NCBI RefSeq assembly: GCF_020595095.1
Contig: NZ_JAJDOP010000002.1
Location: 434,001-498,000 of the forward strand
DNA: 64,000 bases
Direction of reading: 5' to 3'
DNA from: Microvirga rosea
GTDB lineage: Bacteria; Pseudomonadota; Alphaproteobacteria; Rhizobiales; Beijerinckiaceae
In this document: in pieces, positions 45,223 through 53,868 of the stretch
How positions within the stretch are numbered: the first letter of the stretch is position 1
Layout: every line of letters starts with the position of its first letter
The notes under the pieces: model-generated
What the model was told of the DNA's origin: nothing
The model's input: the letters and a program-made list of their open reading frames with translations, nothing else
Database searches by the model: none
Position numbers and translations under genes: made by a program

Positions 45223-45966
45223 TTAGTTGCCGGCCTCGAACCATTTCTGGACGAGCTTGTCGTAGGTGCCGTCGGCCTTGACCTGAGCGAGGGCGCCGTT
45301 CAGCGCTTTCGTCAGCTCAGGCATGTCCTTGCGCACCGCCATGCCGTATTCCTCGACTGTGAGCTGCTTGTCGATCACCTTCACGCCCGGACGGCTCTGG
45401 GCGAAGAGCTTTGCGGCCGGCTTCCCGGTCACCGCAGCGTCGACGCGGCCGATCTCCACCAGACTGAACATCTCCTGGTTCTTCTCGACTTCGACACGCT
45501 CCACCTTCGGGAACTTCTCCTGCAAATAGGCGACCGACTTGGTGCCGACCTGAACGGATACCTTCTTGCCTTCGAGATCGTCAGGTCCCTTGATCGTGGT
45601 GTTGTCCTTCTTCACGAGCATCACGAGACCGCCCGGATAGTAGGCGTCGGTGAAGTCGACGACTTTCTTGCGCTCGTCGGTGATGTAGATGGCGGAAACG
45701 GCCATGTCGAAGCGATTGGCAAGCATGCCGGGAATGAGGCCCTTGAAGTCGATCGAGGTCCACTCGACCTTCTTGCCCATCTTCTGGGCCACGGCCTCGA
45801 CGAGCTCGATGTCGAAGCCCGTCAGCTTGCCGTCCTTCTGGAATTCGAACGGCATGAAAGTGGCGTCGGTCGCAACGCGCAGCGTGTCAGGTGTTTGTGC
45901 CTGCGCGACGCTTACACAGGCCAGTGCTCCGACGAGGCCGAGAGCGAGTTTACGAAGTAACGTCAT
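45223..45966 (-). CDS. Amino acid ABC transporter substrate-binding protein
   Basis: A 247-residue periplasmic binding protein (SBP_bac_3 family). The signal peptide is about residues 1-23 (LALGLVGALACVSVAQAQ). The mature start TLRVATDATFMPFEFQKDGKLTGFDIELVEAVAQKMG is typical of HisJ/GlnH-like proteins. It is the first transporter gene, 24 bases after the IclR gene. With hutG in the operon the ligand may be N-formiminoglutamate or histidine-related; that is inference. Confidence 0.92.
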   Translation of the reverse strand: MTLLRKLALGLVGALACVSVAQAQTPDTLRVATDATFMPFEFQKDGKLTGFDIELVEAVAQKMGKKVEWTSIDFKGLIPGMLANRFDMAVSAIYITDERKKVVDFTDAYYPGGLVMLVKKDNTTIKGPDDLEGKKVSVQVGTKSVAYLQEKFPKVERVEVEKNQEMFSLVEIGRVDAAVTGKPAAKLFAQSRPGVKVIDKQLTVEEYGMAVRKDMPELTKALNGALAQVKADGTYDKLVQKWFEAGN

Positions 45967-45990
45967 GTGGTACCCCTCTGTTGTTGACGT

Positions 45991-46719
45991 TCAGACTTGG
46001 TGGAGACGCAGCGAGATGGCCTTCGCCGCCTCGATGGTTTGCTGCACGAGCTCGTCGCGCCGATCGCCGACACGCGTGCTCGGAATCATGAGGCTGATGC
46101 TGCCTTCGAGGCGTTCGCCCGGGGAAAAGATCGGCGCGCTTGCGCCCCAGACGCCGGGATCAACCTCGCCTTCGCTCTCCGCATAACCGCTCGCGCGAAT
46201 TGCCTTCAGCTCCGCGAGGAGAGCCGATCGCGCATCAGGGCTCTCGCCGAGAAGCCGGTCGCAGACTTCGTCCTGCACCGATTGAGGCAGGAAGGCCAGC
46301 AAAGCCTTCGCCGAAGCGCCGTGGCTCAGGGGTTGCGAGCGCCCCTTGCTGTACGAGCAGCGTAGGGACAGCGGGCTTTCGATCATTTCGACGCAATAGA
46401 CTTCGGTTCCGAGCGCCTTCATCAGGCCGACGCTCTCCTGCGTGCGCAGGGACAGGCGCTGCATTTCGGGCAGCGCCAATGCCAGAACATGCGAGGTCCG
46501 ATCGAAATTCTGCGCGATCCGCATGCAAACCGGGCCCGGGCCGTAACCGATATCGCGCCCGAGATCGACGATAAAGCCGGCTTCTTTCAACGAGGTGAGA
46601 TGCCGATAGGCGCTCGACAGCGGAATGCCGGCGAGTTCGCTGACCCGCTTTGCCGACAACGGCTCTTTGGCGGTCGCGACCGTCTCCAGGACATCCAAAA
46701 CCCGTTCGGCACCCGACAT
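45991..46719 (-). CDS. IclR family transcriptional regulator
   Basis: A 242-residue regulator with an N-terminal winged helix (AERVLDVLETVATAKEPLSAKRVSELAGIPLSSAYRHLTSLKEAGFI) and a C-terminal GAF-like effector domain (SLRTQESVGLMKALGTEVYCVEMI, LSHGASAKALLAFLP). It heads the ABC transporter - hutG operon and probably senses the imported substrate or a product of it. Confidence 0.92.
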   Translation of the reverse strand: MSGAERVLDVLETVATAKEPLSAKRVSELAGIPLSSAYRHLTSLKEAGFIVDLGRDIGYGPGPVCMRIAQNFDRTSHVLALALPEMQRLSLRTQESVGLMKALGTEVYCVEMIESPLSLRCSYSKGRSQPLSHGASAKALLAFLPQSVQDEVCDRLLGESPDARSALLAELKAIRASGYAESEGEVDPGVWGASAPIFSPGERLEGSISLMIPSTRVGDRRDELVQQTIEAAKAISLRLHQV

Positions 46720-46942
46720 TCAAGCCCTCAAATTCTCATATAGTGAGAGTCTTATTTCCATCATATGAGAAAAACAAGCCTATTAGTTCGTCGTATGACG
46801 GGGACACCCGATGACGGGGCGATCCGGGCTTGGATGGAAAATCCCTTCCGTTCGAGTAGCCCGCAGCATGGTGCTCCTCTCCTGCCAGAAACTGTCAGCA
46901 GGCAGGGCCTATAGAGATCCGTCAGGCAAAGGAGGATCGAAC

Positions 46943-47818
46943 GTGTACGTCATCATGGGAGGCACCGGGCATATCGGCTCGGCGACGGCAACCGAACTGC
47001 TGAAACGCGGCGAGGCCGTGGCGATTGTGACTCGCCATGCGGCAGGCGCCGCCGACTGGCGCGCAAGAGGCGCGGAGGTCATTGAAGCCGATATTGAGGA
47101 CGTGCCTTCCTTGCGCTTCGCACTTCAGCGTGGAAAGCGCGCTTTGCTGCTCAATCCACCGGCCGACACGACCAAGGACACGGATACCGTTGAAAGACAT
47201 ACGGTCGCGAATATTCTCGCGGCGCTCGACGGTTCGGAATTGGAGAAGGTCGTTGCCGTGTCCACCGGCGGCGCGCAACCCGGCATCCGGATCGGCGACC
47301 TCAACGTCCTTTGGGAACTCGAAGAGGGGCTACGCCGGCAGAAAATCCCGTCAGCGATCAATCGGGGCGCCTACTACATGAACAACTGGGACGGTTTCCT
47401 CGATGTCGTTCGACGCGACGGCGTTCTGCCGACCATGTTCCCGGCGGATCTCGAAATCCCGATGGTCGCGCCTCGTGACTTGGGCCGAGCAGCCGCCGAG
47501 AGGCTTCTCTCATCGGTGGAGGACGCCGGCATTCGTCACATCGAAGGCCCTGAACGGTATTCGCCGGCTGACGTGGCAGAGGCATTTTCGCATGCACTGG
47601 GCCGGCCCGTGGAACTATCCATCGTTCCGAGAGAAAAATGGAAAGACACATTCCTTCAGCTGGGCTTCTCGGATGCAGCCGCGACGTCTTACACACGAAT
47701 GACGGAAGTGAGCGTCGATAGCGGCTTCGACCTCGGGGATGCCCCGTGGCAAGGCTCGACGTCTCTCACGACTTACATTCACGAGCTCGTGGCCAGGTCC
47801 GCGCCTCGTCAACCCTGA
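46943..47818 (+). CDS. NmrA-like NAD(P)-binding protein (atypical SDR)
   Basis: A 291-residue Rossmann-fold protein that starts with GTG at 46943 after a perfect AAAGGAGG site. The nucleotide motif is MGGTGHIGSATATELL at the very N-terminus. The rest (LLLNPPADTTKDTDTVERHTVANIL, VVAVSTGGAQPG, NRGAYYMNNWDGFLDVV) fits the NmrA/quinone-reductase-like SDR branch. The classical catalytic YxxxK is missing, so it may be a redox sensor or a reductase of the azoreductase-like type. It stands alone. Confidence 0.83.
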   Translation: MYVIMGGTGHIGSATATELLKRGEAVAIVTRHAAGAADWRARGAEVIEADIEDVPSLRFALQRGKRALLLNPPADTTKDTDTVERHTVANILAALDGSELEKVVAVSTGGAQPGIRIGDLNVLWELEEGLRRQKIPSAINRGAYYMNNWDGFLDVVRRDGVLPTMFPADLEIPMVAPRDLGRAAAERLLSSVEDAGIRHIEGPERYSPADVAEAFSHALGRPVELSIVPREKWKDTFLQLGFSDAAATSYTRMTEVSVDSGFDLGDAPWQGSTSLTTYIHELVARSAPRQP

Positions 47819-48022
47819 TCCCCAATCCTGTGCAGCACTGCCGTACTCTGCTACCTCCTGCCCTCTCTTGGTGAAACAGGAGCGGATTAGAGAAGTTGGG
47901 CAACACTCAATGCGCTGCCGCTCAGAGGAGCATTCAGCGGTGGACGGCTGCGTCGTTGCGCGAGCGGGATGACCGGCGTTCGACACAAGGCGCGCTCCTG
48001 TCTGGCCTCATGATCCCCTCGT

Positions 48023-48766
48023 TCACGAACTCCATACGCGCAAGGATCCAATGCTCCGGAAACCCGACCGGTGGGCGCAAACGAGCTCGGAATCGCGCTC
48101 GTAGCCGACGAGGGGCAGGCCCGGAAATTTTTGAGCAGCCTTTGCGATAAGGCCCTGTCGCACCGCTTGGGAATCATTGCTGCGGGCAAAGACGTTGGAG
48201 AGCCCGACGACTTCCGCTCCCCGATTGAGGATCCCTCCCCCAACAACTGTGTCATCGGATAAGACCGAGACGAAAACGATTCCGGGATCGGAAAGGAGGC
48301 TGGGCTTGAAGATGCGCCGCTCGTCATGTTCAGGAACAGCCATGCCGCCTCCGCTCCATGCCTGTTCCCAGGCCATGAGCTCCGGCTCTGTTCCGATCTC
48401 TTGCCATCGACAGCCTCGCCGACCCGTTTCCTCCTCTGCGGCAAGCGGATCGCAGCTGATCCATTCCGCGTCGAAGACAGGGCTGAGGCCGCACACGCTC
48501 AGATCGATGCAGTTGAAACTGTCCTTGACGGCGGCCGGTCGTCCCTGGGACCGCAATTGCGTAAGCAGCTCCATCAGGGCGCTGACCTGACGGGAAGCGG
48601 CCTGAGGACCTGCCAGCGTCACCGCATGAGGATAGTAAGGTGGCGTTCTTCCGTGATTGAGCCAAAGTGCGTCGCGGAATTCGCCTGGGTAACCATGGGC
48701 ACGACAAACGGCATCGCACCACAGAGCATTGTTGCGAGCAGCACGCTCAACGATATTATGCGTCAT
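48023..48766 (-). CDS. GNAT-like hypothetical protein
   Basis: A 247-residue protein starting MTHNIVERAARNNALWCDAVC at the ATG at 48766. The second half (ELMAWEQAW, IVFVSVLSDDTVVGGGILNRGAEVVGLSNVFA, LIAKAAQKFPGLPLVGYER) has the strand-helix order of a GNAT acetyltransferase fold, with a weak acetyl-CoA region. I cannot name a family member with certainty. It is monocistronic and divergent from the small gene at 48841. Confidence 0.7.
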   Translation of the reverse strand: MTHNIVERAARNNALWCDAVCRAHGYPGEFRDALWLNHGRTPPYYPHAVTLAGPQAASRQVSALMELLTQLRSQGRPAAVKDSFNCIDLSVCGLSPVFDAEWISCDPLAAEEETGRRGCRWQEIGTEPELMAWEQAWSGGGMAVPEHDERRIFKPSLLSDPGIVFVSVLSDDTVVGGGILNRGAEVVGLSNVFARSNDSQAVRQGLIAKAAQKFPGLPLVGYERDSELVCAHRSGFRSIGSLRVWSS

Positions 48767-48840
48767 ATCGTTAGAATAACGTCCTATGATATTTGACTCA
48801 ATGGGCGTTATCCCAACACCGAACGATGTGTGAGCGTGAG

Positions 48841-49044
48841 ATGAAAAAGGCTTCAGAATACCGGCAGCACGCCGCGGAATGTCGAAAGCTGGCGGAGACC
48901 ATGCCGACAGGCGACCAGCGTGAACAACTGCTCGCCATGGCCGAGACCTGGGACAAACTGGCGAGAGAAAGGGAGGCCCTCAATCGGGTGCAGGCCATGC
49001 CCGATTTGGCCAGGAAAAAGATCGAGGGCTCGAACGAACCCTGA
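48841..49044 (+). CDS. Small conserved helical protein
   Basis: A 67-residue protein starting MKKASEYRQHAAECRKLAETM. The pattern 'YRxHAAECRxLA...Q...LLxMAETWxxLAxxRE' is common in Rhizobiales small cytoplasmic proteins of unknown role. One long amphipathic helix is likely. I used the ATG at 48841; an in-frame ATG 12 bases upstream and one at 48793 are less likely. Confidence 0.7.
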   Translation: MKKASEYRQHAAECRKLAETMPTGDQREQLLAMAETWDKLAREREALNRVQAMPDLARKKIEGSNEP

Positions 49045-49341
49045 GGGCAGACGTACATCCGGGACTGGCGCAAGATATGACGCATGTCTCATATGTTCCA
49101 GACTATCGGCCGCAAGGGGCTTTCGGGAAAATCGCGATTTTCGTCAGGCGCAAGACCAGACGGATTCACCAGCCGACTACCCCCTTTGGCGTACTCTCTT
49201 CGGCACATTGCGAATCGCTGAATCGCCCCATTACAAGTAGTTCGTCGACTTTAGTTCCGTCGAGCAATCATAAATAGAATAATCAGATCAACAACAAACC
49301 AAGTCGACAAATTTCATAGAGATGAATACGGGGGCTATAAA

Positions 49342-49542
49342 GTGGAAGTTAACACCGAACGCGTAGCGATGGCATTCTATTACGCGGAATTCGAGTCGAA
49401 TGCTTGGGACCAGGCACCAGAGGCCGTAAAGTCCGAACTGAGACGATGCGCCCAAGAGGCGATTGACTTGCTCGAAAGCAACCGGGATTCCGGTTTTGAT
49501 TTCGATATGGATCTGTTCGATACGGATCGGGAGGCAGCGTAG
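49342..49542 (+). CDS. Small acidic protein, unknown function
   Basis: A 66-residue acidic protein starting with GTG at 49342 (alternative ATG at 49369). It contains SNAWDQAPEAVKSELRRCAQEAIDLLESNRD and an acidic tail FDFDMDLFDTDRE. I do not recognise the family. It lies alone between short intergenic regions. The composition (rich in Asp, Glu, Phe) is unusual, but coding seems likely. Confidence 0.5.
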   Translation: MEVNTERVAMAFYYAEFESNAWDQAPEAVKSELRRCAQEAIDLLESNRDSGFDFDMDLFDTDREAA

Positions 49543-49867
49543 ACCTCAGGTCTCGCGGACGAATTTTCGACAGGCTGTCGGCATCGGAAACGCAGGTTAG
49601 GGCCGTCCGCGCGGATAGGCGCTGACCTGCATTTCGAAATCCGAAAGCCGGGGTCCTTTCGCGGCTTTGCGACCCGCATGACTCATGGAACTGCCAGTAA
49701 AGATAATGATCGCACGGGCGCATCGATGTGCTTGCGTGCGAAGTGACCCGACATCAAGCACGACCGTCCCATGACGTGGATGGCCAACCGCCATTCCTTG
49801 CCGTCACCGAATGCAACCGCCGCCACGCTGACAGGTAGATGCCGGGCCGTTTCGATGCGGCACGAAA
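49543..49867. other. Intergenic region with no feature seen
   Basis: About 325 bases between the small acidic gene and the receiver gene. Open stretches here have no family match or ribosome-binding site and look like chance readings. Confidence 0.5.
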
Positions 49868-50236
49868 CTACGCGTGGTGGTATTTCATCTGCGACCTGAG
49901 AAGCTCGGCAATCGCCGTTTCCTGGGTGGGCTTTTGCACCCACGGCACGCCCTTGAGAACATCGGGGATCTTGGTGGGAGGCGGCATCGCGGAATAGATC
50001 ATGAAGGGAATGTCGCGAGCTTTCAGCTTGCGGGCGATAGGCAGACAAGGACCATCCCGCAGCATGAAGTCGAGCAAGGCGATGTTCGGCTGATTACGAT
50101 TAAGCCAGGCAAGCGCCAGTTGATTATCGGGAAACGAGGTCACGACCCCGAACCCGGCTTCATCGAGAGAAATCTCAAGAGCGAAACCGATGAGAGATTG
50201 ATCCTCTGCTATCAGGCAAAGGGGACGCGACAACAT
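49868..50236 (-). CDS. Stand-alone response regulator receiver domain
   Basis: A 122-residue single-domain receiver. The acidic pair is Glu11-Asp12 (AEDQSLIGF), the phosphoacceptor is Asp56 (LLDFMLRDG), Ser82 stands in for the switch Thr/Ser, and Lys102 (QKP) is present, so phosphorylation should be possible. No output domain or histidine kinase is next to it. The ATG at 50236 is chosen. It may feed the general stress network, since EcfG-type genes are close by; that is inference. Confidence 0.88.
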   Translation of the reverse strand: MLSRPLCLIAEDQSLIGFALEISLDEAGFGVVTSFPDNQLALAWLNRNQPNIALLDFMLRDGPCLPIARKLKARDIPFMIYSAMPPPTKIPDVLKGVPWVQKPTQETAIAELLRSQMKYHHA

Positions 50237-50467
50237 GAGCAACCCGCAAGCCCATCAGTAGATTCAGGTGCCCTGTCAAACCGACAACAAAGGGTTGGTT
50301 CCAACAGGACACTCTGAAGCGAAGAGGACAAACCCGCTTCAGATACTGAAACTATCACTCCAGGTGCTTGGTCACATTAACAATTATTGAGCTTGGCGGT
50401 CCAACCGATGCGTATTTTCGACGCGTCGCAGAATATAAGACGGCCGCTTTCGCAGCAATTCCTGAGA

Positions 50468-50492
50468 GCGGCCCGGCTTTGAACCGGGCCGC
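50468..50492 (-). terminator. Hairpin terminator of the PRC-barrel gene
   Basis: GCGGCCCGG and CCGGGCCGC form a perfect nine-pair stem around CTTTGAA just past the stop of the PRC-barrel gene. A weak T-run follows on the minus strand, so efficiency may be limited. Confidence 0.65.
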
Positions 50493-50512
50493 CTTTCAGA
50501 AGAAGGATATGA

Positions 50513-50923
50513 TTATTCCTTCCAGCGTCCTTCGTACTTGAACTCAGGAACCGTGCTGAGCTGCTCCTTCGTGGCATTGATCGTGCCGACCCACTTTTTG
50601 TCGCTGTCGTTGTAAGACACTTTGACCATGCCCGGATCGACGACGATGTTGCGGTCACCCACGCCCAGGAAGCCGCCAACGGACAACACGTAGCCGACGA
50701 CCTTGCCCTGACTGATCACAACATCCTCAATCTCGCCGACCTTTTCGTTGGCGGTGTTGCGGATGTCGAGATCGTCAAGCTGACCGCTCATGATCGCGTC
50801 CTGAGGGATCTGAACCTTCGCCGTCGGCGCCGTGGAGCCCGTGGCGCTGGGCTGGCTGGTCTGAGCAAAGGCAGCGCCCATCAAGGCAGTAGTCGCGGCG
50901 ATCGTGAGGAAAAGCTTACGCAT
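50513..50923 (-). CDS. Exported PRC-barrel domain protein
   Basis: A 136-residue protein starting at the ATG at 50923 with AAGGAG upstream. A signal peptide (about residues 1-20, LFLTIAATTALMGAAFA) is followed by a low-complexity linker and a PRC-barrel (LDDLDIRNTANEKVGEIEDVVISQGKVVGYVLSVGGFLGVGDRNIVV). PRC-barrels of this exported type are frequent in Rhizobiales stress regulons. A full EcfG promoter lies at 50955-50979. The molecular role is unknown. Confidence 0.88.
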   Translation of the reverse strand: MRKLFLTIAATTALMGAAFAQTSQPSATGSTAPTAKVQIPQDAIMSGQLDDLDIRNTANEKVGEIEDVVISQGKVVGYVLSVGGFLGVGDRNIVVDPGMVKVSYNDSDKKWVGTINATKEQLSTVPEFKYEGRWKE

Positions 50924-50954
50924 GATGTTCTCCTTGTTAAGGTTGCCCTCCAAG

Positions 50955-50979
50955 AACGGTTTCCTACCGCCAAGGTTCC
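50955..50979 (-). promoter_or_regulatory. EcfG promoter of the PRC-barrel gene
   Basis: On the minus strand GGAAC (50979-50975) is followed after 16 bases by CGTT (50958-50955). The gene start is about 30 bases further on, at 50923. Confidence 0.85.
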
Positions 50980-51147
50980 AGACGAATGCTCTCATGCCGC
51001 ATACATCCGTTGTCGCGACGCACGAAAGGCACGCGACTTCATAGGAGTTGCCCTCAACCAGCAACCGCCAAGCTTATCCCATGTTATTGCGGCAGCAGGT
51101 GGTGCCGTATTTGCTCACAGACAATCGCATCAAATGGGGGGCGACAC

Positions 51148-51699
51148 GTGCCGGTTGAGACCTCGATTGAGAAGCAGATGCTGTCCGCCATCCCTCACCT
51201 CAGGGCTTTTGCGGTGTCACTCACCGGCGATCTCGACAGAGCCGACGATCTTGTTCAGGGAGCGGTTCTGACGGGGATCGAGAAGATCGATCAGTTTCAG
51301 CCTGGGACCAACCTTCAAGCCTGGCTTTTCACCATTCTCCGGAACCAGTTTCGAACGGATTATCGTAAGCGCAAACGCGAAGTCGAGGATCCGAATGGCG
51401 CTTGGGCCGAGAAGTCGTTTACAGGACCGGCGCAGGAATCTCGCCTTGACTTCGAGGACATGCTTGAAGCCTTGAGCCGGCTGTCCGTGGAACAACGCGA
51501 GGCGGTTTGGCTCGTGGCTGCGGAAGGAATGTCCTACGAAGAAGCAGCCCGCGTATGCCAAACGAATATCGGCACGATCAAAAGCCGCATCAATCGGGCC
51601 CGTGCCAATCTTGCGAAGAACCTGGGCATCGATGACGACGAGGATCTCGGTCCCACCAGGATGATCCGTGCGACCGCCATGATGGAAACATTCTTCTAG
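51148..51699 (+). CDS. Second EcfG-like ECF sigma factor
   Basis: A 183-residue ECF sigma factor starting with GTG at 51148 after GGGGGG. Region 2 includes HLRAFAVSLTGDLDRADDLVQGAVLTG and FQPGTNLQAWLFTILRN; region 4 includes LSVEQREAVWLVAAEGMSYEEAARVCQTNIGTIKSRINRAR. It is clearly similar to EcfG at 543-1088 through both regions. No NepR is next to it. It is divergent from the PRC-barrel gene, and an SDR gene with an EcfG-like promoter follows, so it probably serves the same or an overlapping regulon. Confidence 0.9.
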   Translation: MPVETSIEKQMLSAIPHLRAFAVSLTGDLDRADDLVQGAVLTGIEKIDQFQPGTNLQAWLFTILRNQFRTDYRKRKREVEDPNGAWAEKSFTGPAQESRLDFEDMLEALSRLSVEQREAVWLVAAEGMSYEEAARVCQTNIGTIKSRINRARANLAKNLGIDDDEDLGPTRMIRATAMMETFF

Positions 51700-51724
51700 C
51701 GGGATCGGGGCGCCTGGCTTTTCC

Positions 51725-51749
51725 GGAACAATGGCTCGGTCGCTCGGTT
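51725..51749 (+). promoter_or_regulatory. EcfG-like promoter of the second SDR gene
   Basis: GGAAC at 51725-51729 and GGTT at 51746-51749 are 16 bases apart (GTT with a 17-base spacer). It lies about 50 bases before the SDR start. One -10 base differs from the consensus. Confidence 0.6.
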
Positions 51750-51800
51750 GGACGGACAGCAAACCACACCTGATGCCTATCACCGACCGGAGATTGCCCT

Positions 51801-52592
51801 ATGGCCCAGGACCGCCCACTCGCCATCGTCACAGGCGCTTCCACCGGAATCGGCTACGAGCTTGCGAAATGCTGTGCCGAGAATGGCTTTGATCTAGTGA
51901 TTGCGGCCGACGAGTCTCGGATAAGGAACGCGGCGGACGACTTGCGAAAGCTCGGGGCTCATGTGGAAGCCGTGGAAGCCGATCTGTCGACGATCGAGGG
52001 TGTCGACAAGCTTTATGACGCCACGACAGCATTGAACCGTCCTGTCGATGCACTCCTCGCCAATGCCGGACGCGGATTGGGCAAGGGCTTCTTCGATCAG
52101 GACTTCAACGAGGTCCGGCACGTCATCGATACCAACGTCACCGGGACCCTTTACCTTATCCAGAAGGTCGGGCGCGACATGCGGGCCCGGAACACCGGAC
52201 GAATTCTCATCACGGGTTCGATCGCCGGCTTCATGCCCGGAAGTTTCCAGGCTGCCTATAACGGTAGCAAGGCATTTCTCGATTCCTTCTCGTTCGCGCT
52301 TCGCAATGAGCTGAAGGACACGAACATCACGGTGACCTGCCTCATGCCCGGCGCCACCGAGACCGAGTTCTTCGAAAGGGCGGACATGATGGACACCCGG
52401 GTAGGTCAGTCCAGCAAGGACGACCCGGCGGACGTGGCCAAGACCGGTTTCAAAGCCATGATGAAGGGTGAAGGAGACGTGGTCACCGGCCTGAAGAACA
52501 AGATTCAGACAGCCATCGCGTCCGTCACGCCTGCCGGCATCCTGGCAGAGCAGCACCGCAAGATGGCCGAGCCGGGGTCCGGCCAGAAATGA
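51801..52592 (+). CDS. SDR family oxidoreductase
   Basis: A 263-residue classical SDR. The cofactor motif is TGASTGIG (about residues 11-18), NAGRG follows strand 4, and the catalytic set is Ser in ITGSIAGF and YNGSK. The substrate is unknown. It follows the second EcfG-like sigma gene and has its own EcfG-like promoter, suggesting stress induction. It ends 7 bases from the convergent Crp/Fnr gene. Confidence 0.88.
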   Translation: MAQDRPLAIVTGASTGIGYELAKCCAENGFDLVIAADESRIRNAADDLRKLGAHVEAVEADLSTIEGVDKLYDATTALNRPVDALLANAGRGLGKGFFDQDFNEVRHVIDTNVTGTLYLIQKVGRDMRARNTGRILITGSIAGFMPGSFQAAYNGSKAFLDSFSFALRNELKDTNITVTCLMPGATETEFFERADMMDTRVGQSSKDDPADVAKTGFKAMMKGEGDVVTGLKNKIQTAIASVTPAGILAEQHRKMAEPGSGQK

Positions 52593-52599
52593 GAAGGCC

Positions 52600-53340
52600 T
52601 CAACTTTCCTTCAGGTGAAGGTAGCTCGGGTTGAATTCGGCAACCTGCCACAGGGCTTTCAGATCCGGGATGCGGAGCGCGCCGCCCCGCAGGACGATCA
52701 GTCCGTGGCCTCTCAGGTCTTGAAGAACGCGGTTCACATGGACCGTCGATAATCCCAGCGCATCGCCCAATTCGTTCTGGGTTACGGGAAGCTCGTAACC
52801 GTCCTCTTTTCCGAGTCCGATCATTTTCAGGCGGACCTGGAGTTCGCATAGGAGGTGCGCCACGCGCTGATAGGCGGTCCGACGCCCGATACCGACCATC
52901 CATTCCCGGAGCATGGCCCCATCGATAAGGGTTTCCCGCCACAGAATATCCGCCAAGCGCGGATGGCGGCGAAGCATTTTGCGCAGACTCTCGTGAGGGA
53001 TCATGGCGACGCTGGCTGTCACGAGCGTGCCGATGCTGTTGTCCATCACATGGAGATGAAGGCTCTGCAGATCCGGAATATCGCCCGGGATGTAAAACCC
53101 CATGATTTGCCGTCTTCCGTCAGGCAAGAGCTTGTAGCGGCAGACGAAGCCATTGACGATCAGGCAGCAATCGGAAGGGCGGTCCTTTTCGCGCACCACA
53201 TCCGTATCGGCCTCGAAGACCTTGACGGTGAGGGGCAAGGCCAGAATGGCTTGCTTCTCCTCGTCGGACAGATCGGCAATTCCCTCAAGCCTTCGGATCA
53301 AGGGATGCTGGTCGGCCTGTCCATAGAAGGCGAAATTCAT
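52600..53340 (-). CDS. Crp/Fnr family transcriptional regulator
   Basis: A 246-residue regulator. The N-terminal cyclic-nucleotide-binding-like beta roll (LTVKVFEADTDVVREKDRPSDCCLIVNGFVCRYKLLPDGRRQIMGFYIPGDIPD) and the C-terminal helix-turn-helix (LPVTQNELGDALGLSTVHVNRVLQDLRGHGLIV) are complete. There is no FNR-type N-terminal cysteine cluster, so it is not an iron-sulphur oxygen sensor. The effector is unknown; this group is abundant in Rhizobiales. Confidence 0.9.
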   Translation of the reverse strand: MNFAFYGQADQHPLIRRLEGIADLSDEEKQAILALPLTVKVFEADTDVVREKDRPSDCCLIVNGFVCRYKLLPDGRRQIMGFYIPGDIPDLQSLHLHVMDNSIGTLVTASVAMIPHESLRKMLRRHPRLADILWRETLIDGAMLREWMVGIGRRTAYQRVAHLLCELQVRLKMIGLGKEDGYELPVTQNELGDALGLSTVHVNRVLQDLRGHGLIVLRGGALRIPDLKALWQVAEFNPSYLHLKES

Positions 53341-53603
53341 CCCGTGTCTCCAAACCTGCGGCGATATTGCGTCGCAAGTCGCAGAAGCAAGCCCCGATTC
53401 TAAGATTCAGCGGCTCTTAGGAGGCGCTCTTAGCCCTACCGGAAGAATGGGCGGGATCTTTTGCTCTTTCCTTAAACTCGAAACGGATTGTCACTCCCGC
53501 GGATCGGCATCACACGCCGATGATCCGGTTGCCGCAGGATTTCTTCCTTAAGGCAGGATACGCCAGTGCCATGAACCTTTGAACTTACGACCTCGCCTTT
53601 GAA

Positions 53604-53675
53604 TTAGCGACCTTGCGGCCTCGGGGGCATCTCGATCGTCACGAGCTCACCGGTCTTGGGATCGAGGATCGTCAT
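53604..53675 (-). CDS. Possible 23-residue small protein
   Basis: A short reading starts with ATG at 53675, with CAGGAG 8 bases upstream, and gives MTILDPKTGELVTIEMPPRP... with stop TAA at 53606-53604. The 'ILDPxTGxLVTI' opening recurs in small hypothetical proteins of related bacteria as far as I recall, but I cannot verify this. It lies in an otherwise empty stretch between the Crp/Fnr and DoxX genes. Confidence 0.45.
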   Translation of the reverse strand: MTILDPKTGELVTIEMPPRPQGR

Positions 53676-53868
53676 GGCTTACTCCTGTACACTGGTGATC
53701 GGACAACGCCCGAACCCTCCTGAAGATCATTCCCTCCTATTTCCATGGTAAGCAATTCGTTACTGGACCGGTCCCTCCAGGCACTGGCGGCGCGGTGATG
53801 CGGACCTTAAAGGGACCGATGGCAACGCAAGTTGACTTGTCCCGTCCATTCACCTGAGAGACGAATTC

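Noticed and set aside
50236..50300. EcfG promoter for the receiver gene
   Set aside because: GGAAC is present on the minus strand near 50300, but the base group 16-17 bases on is GTTT, which is too far from CGTT.
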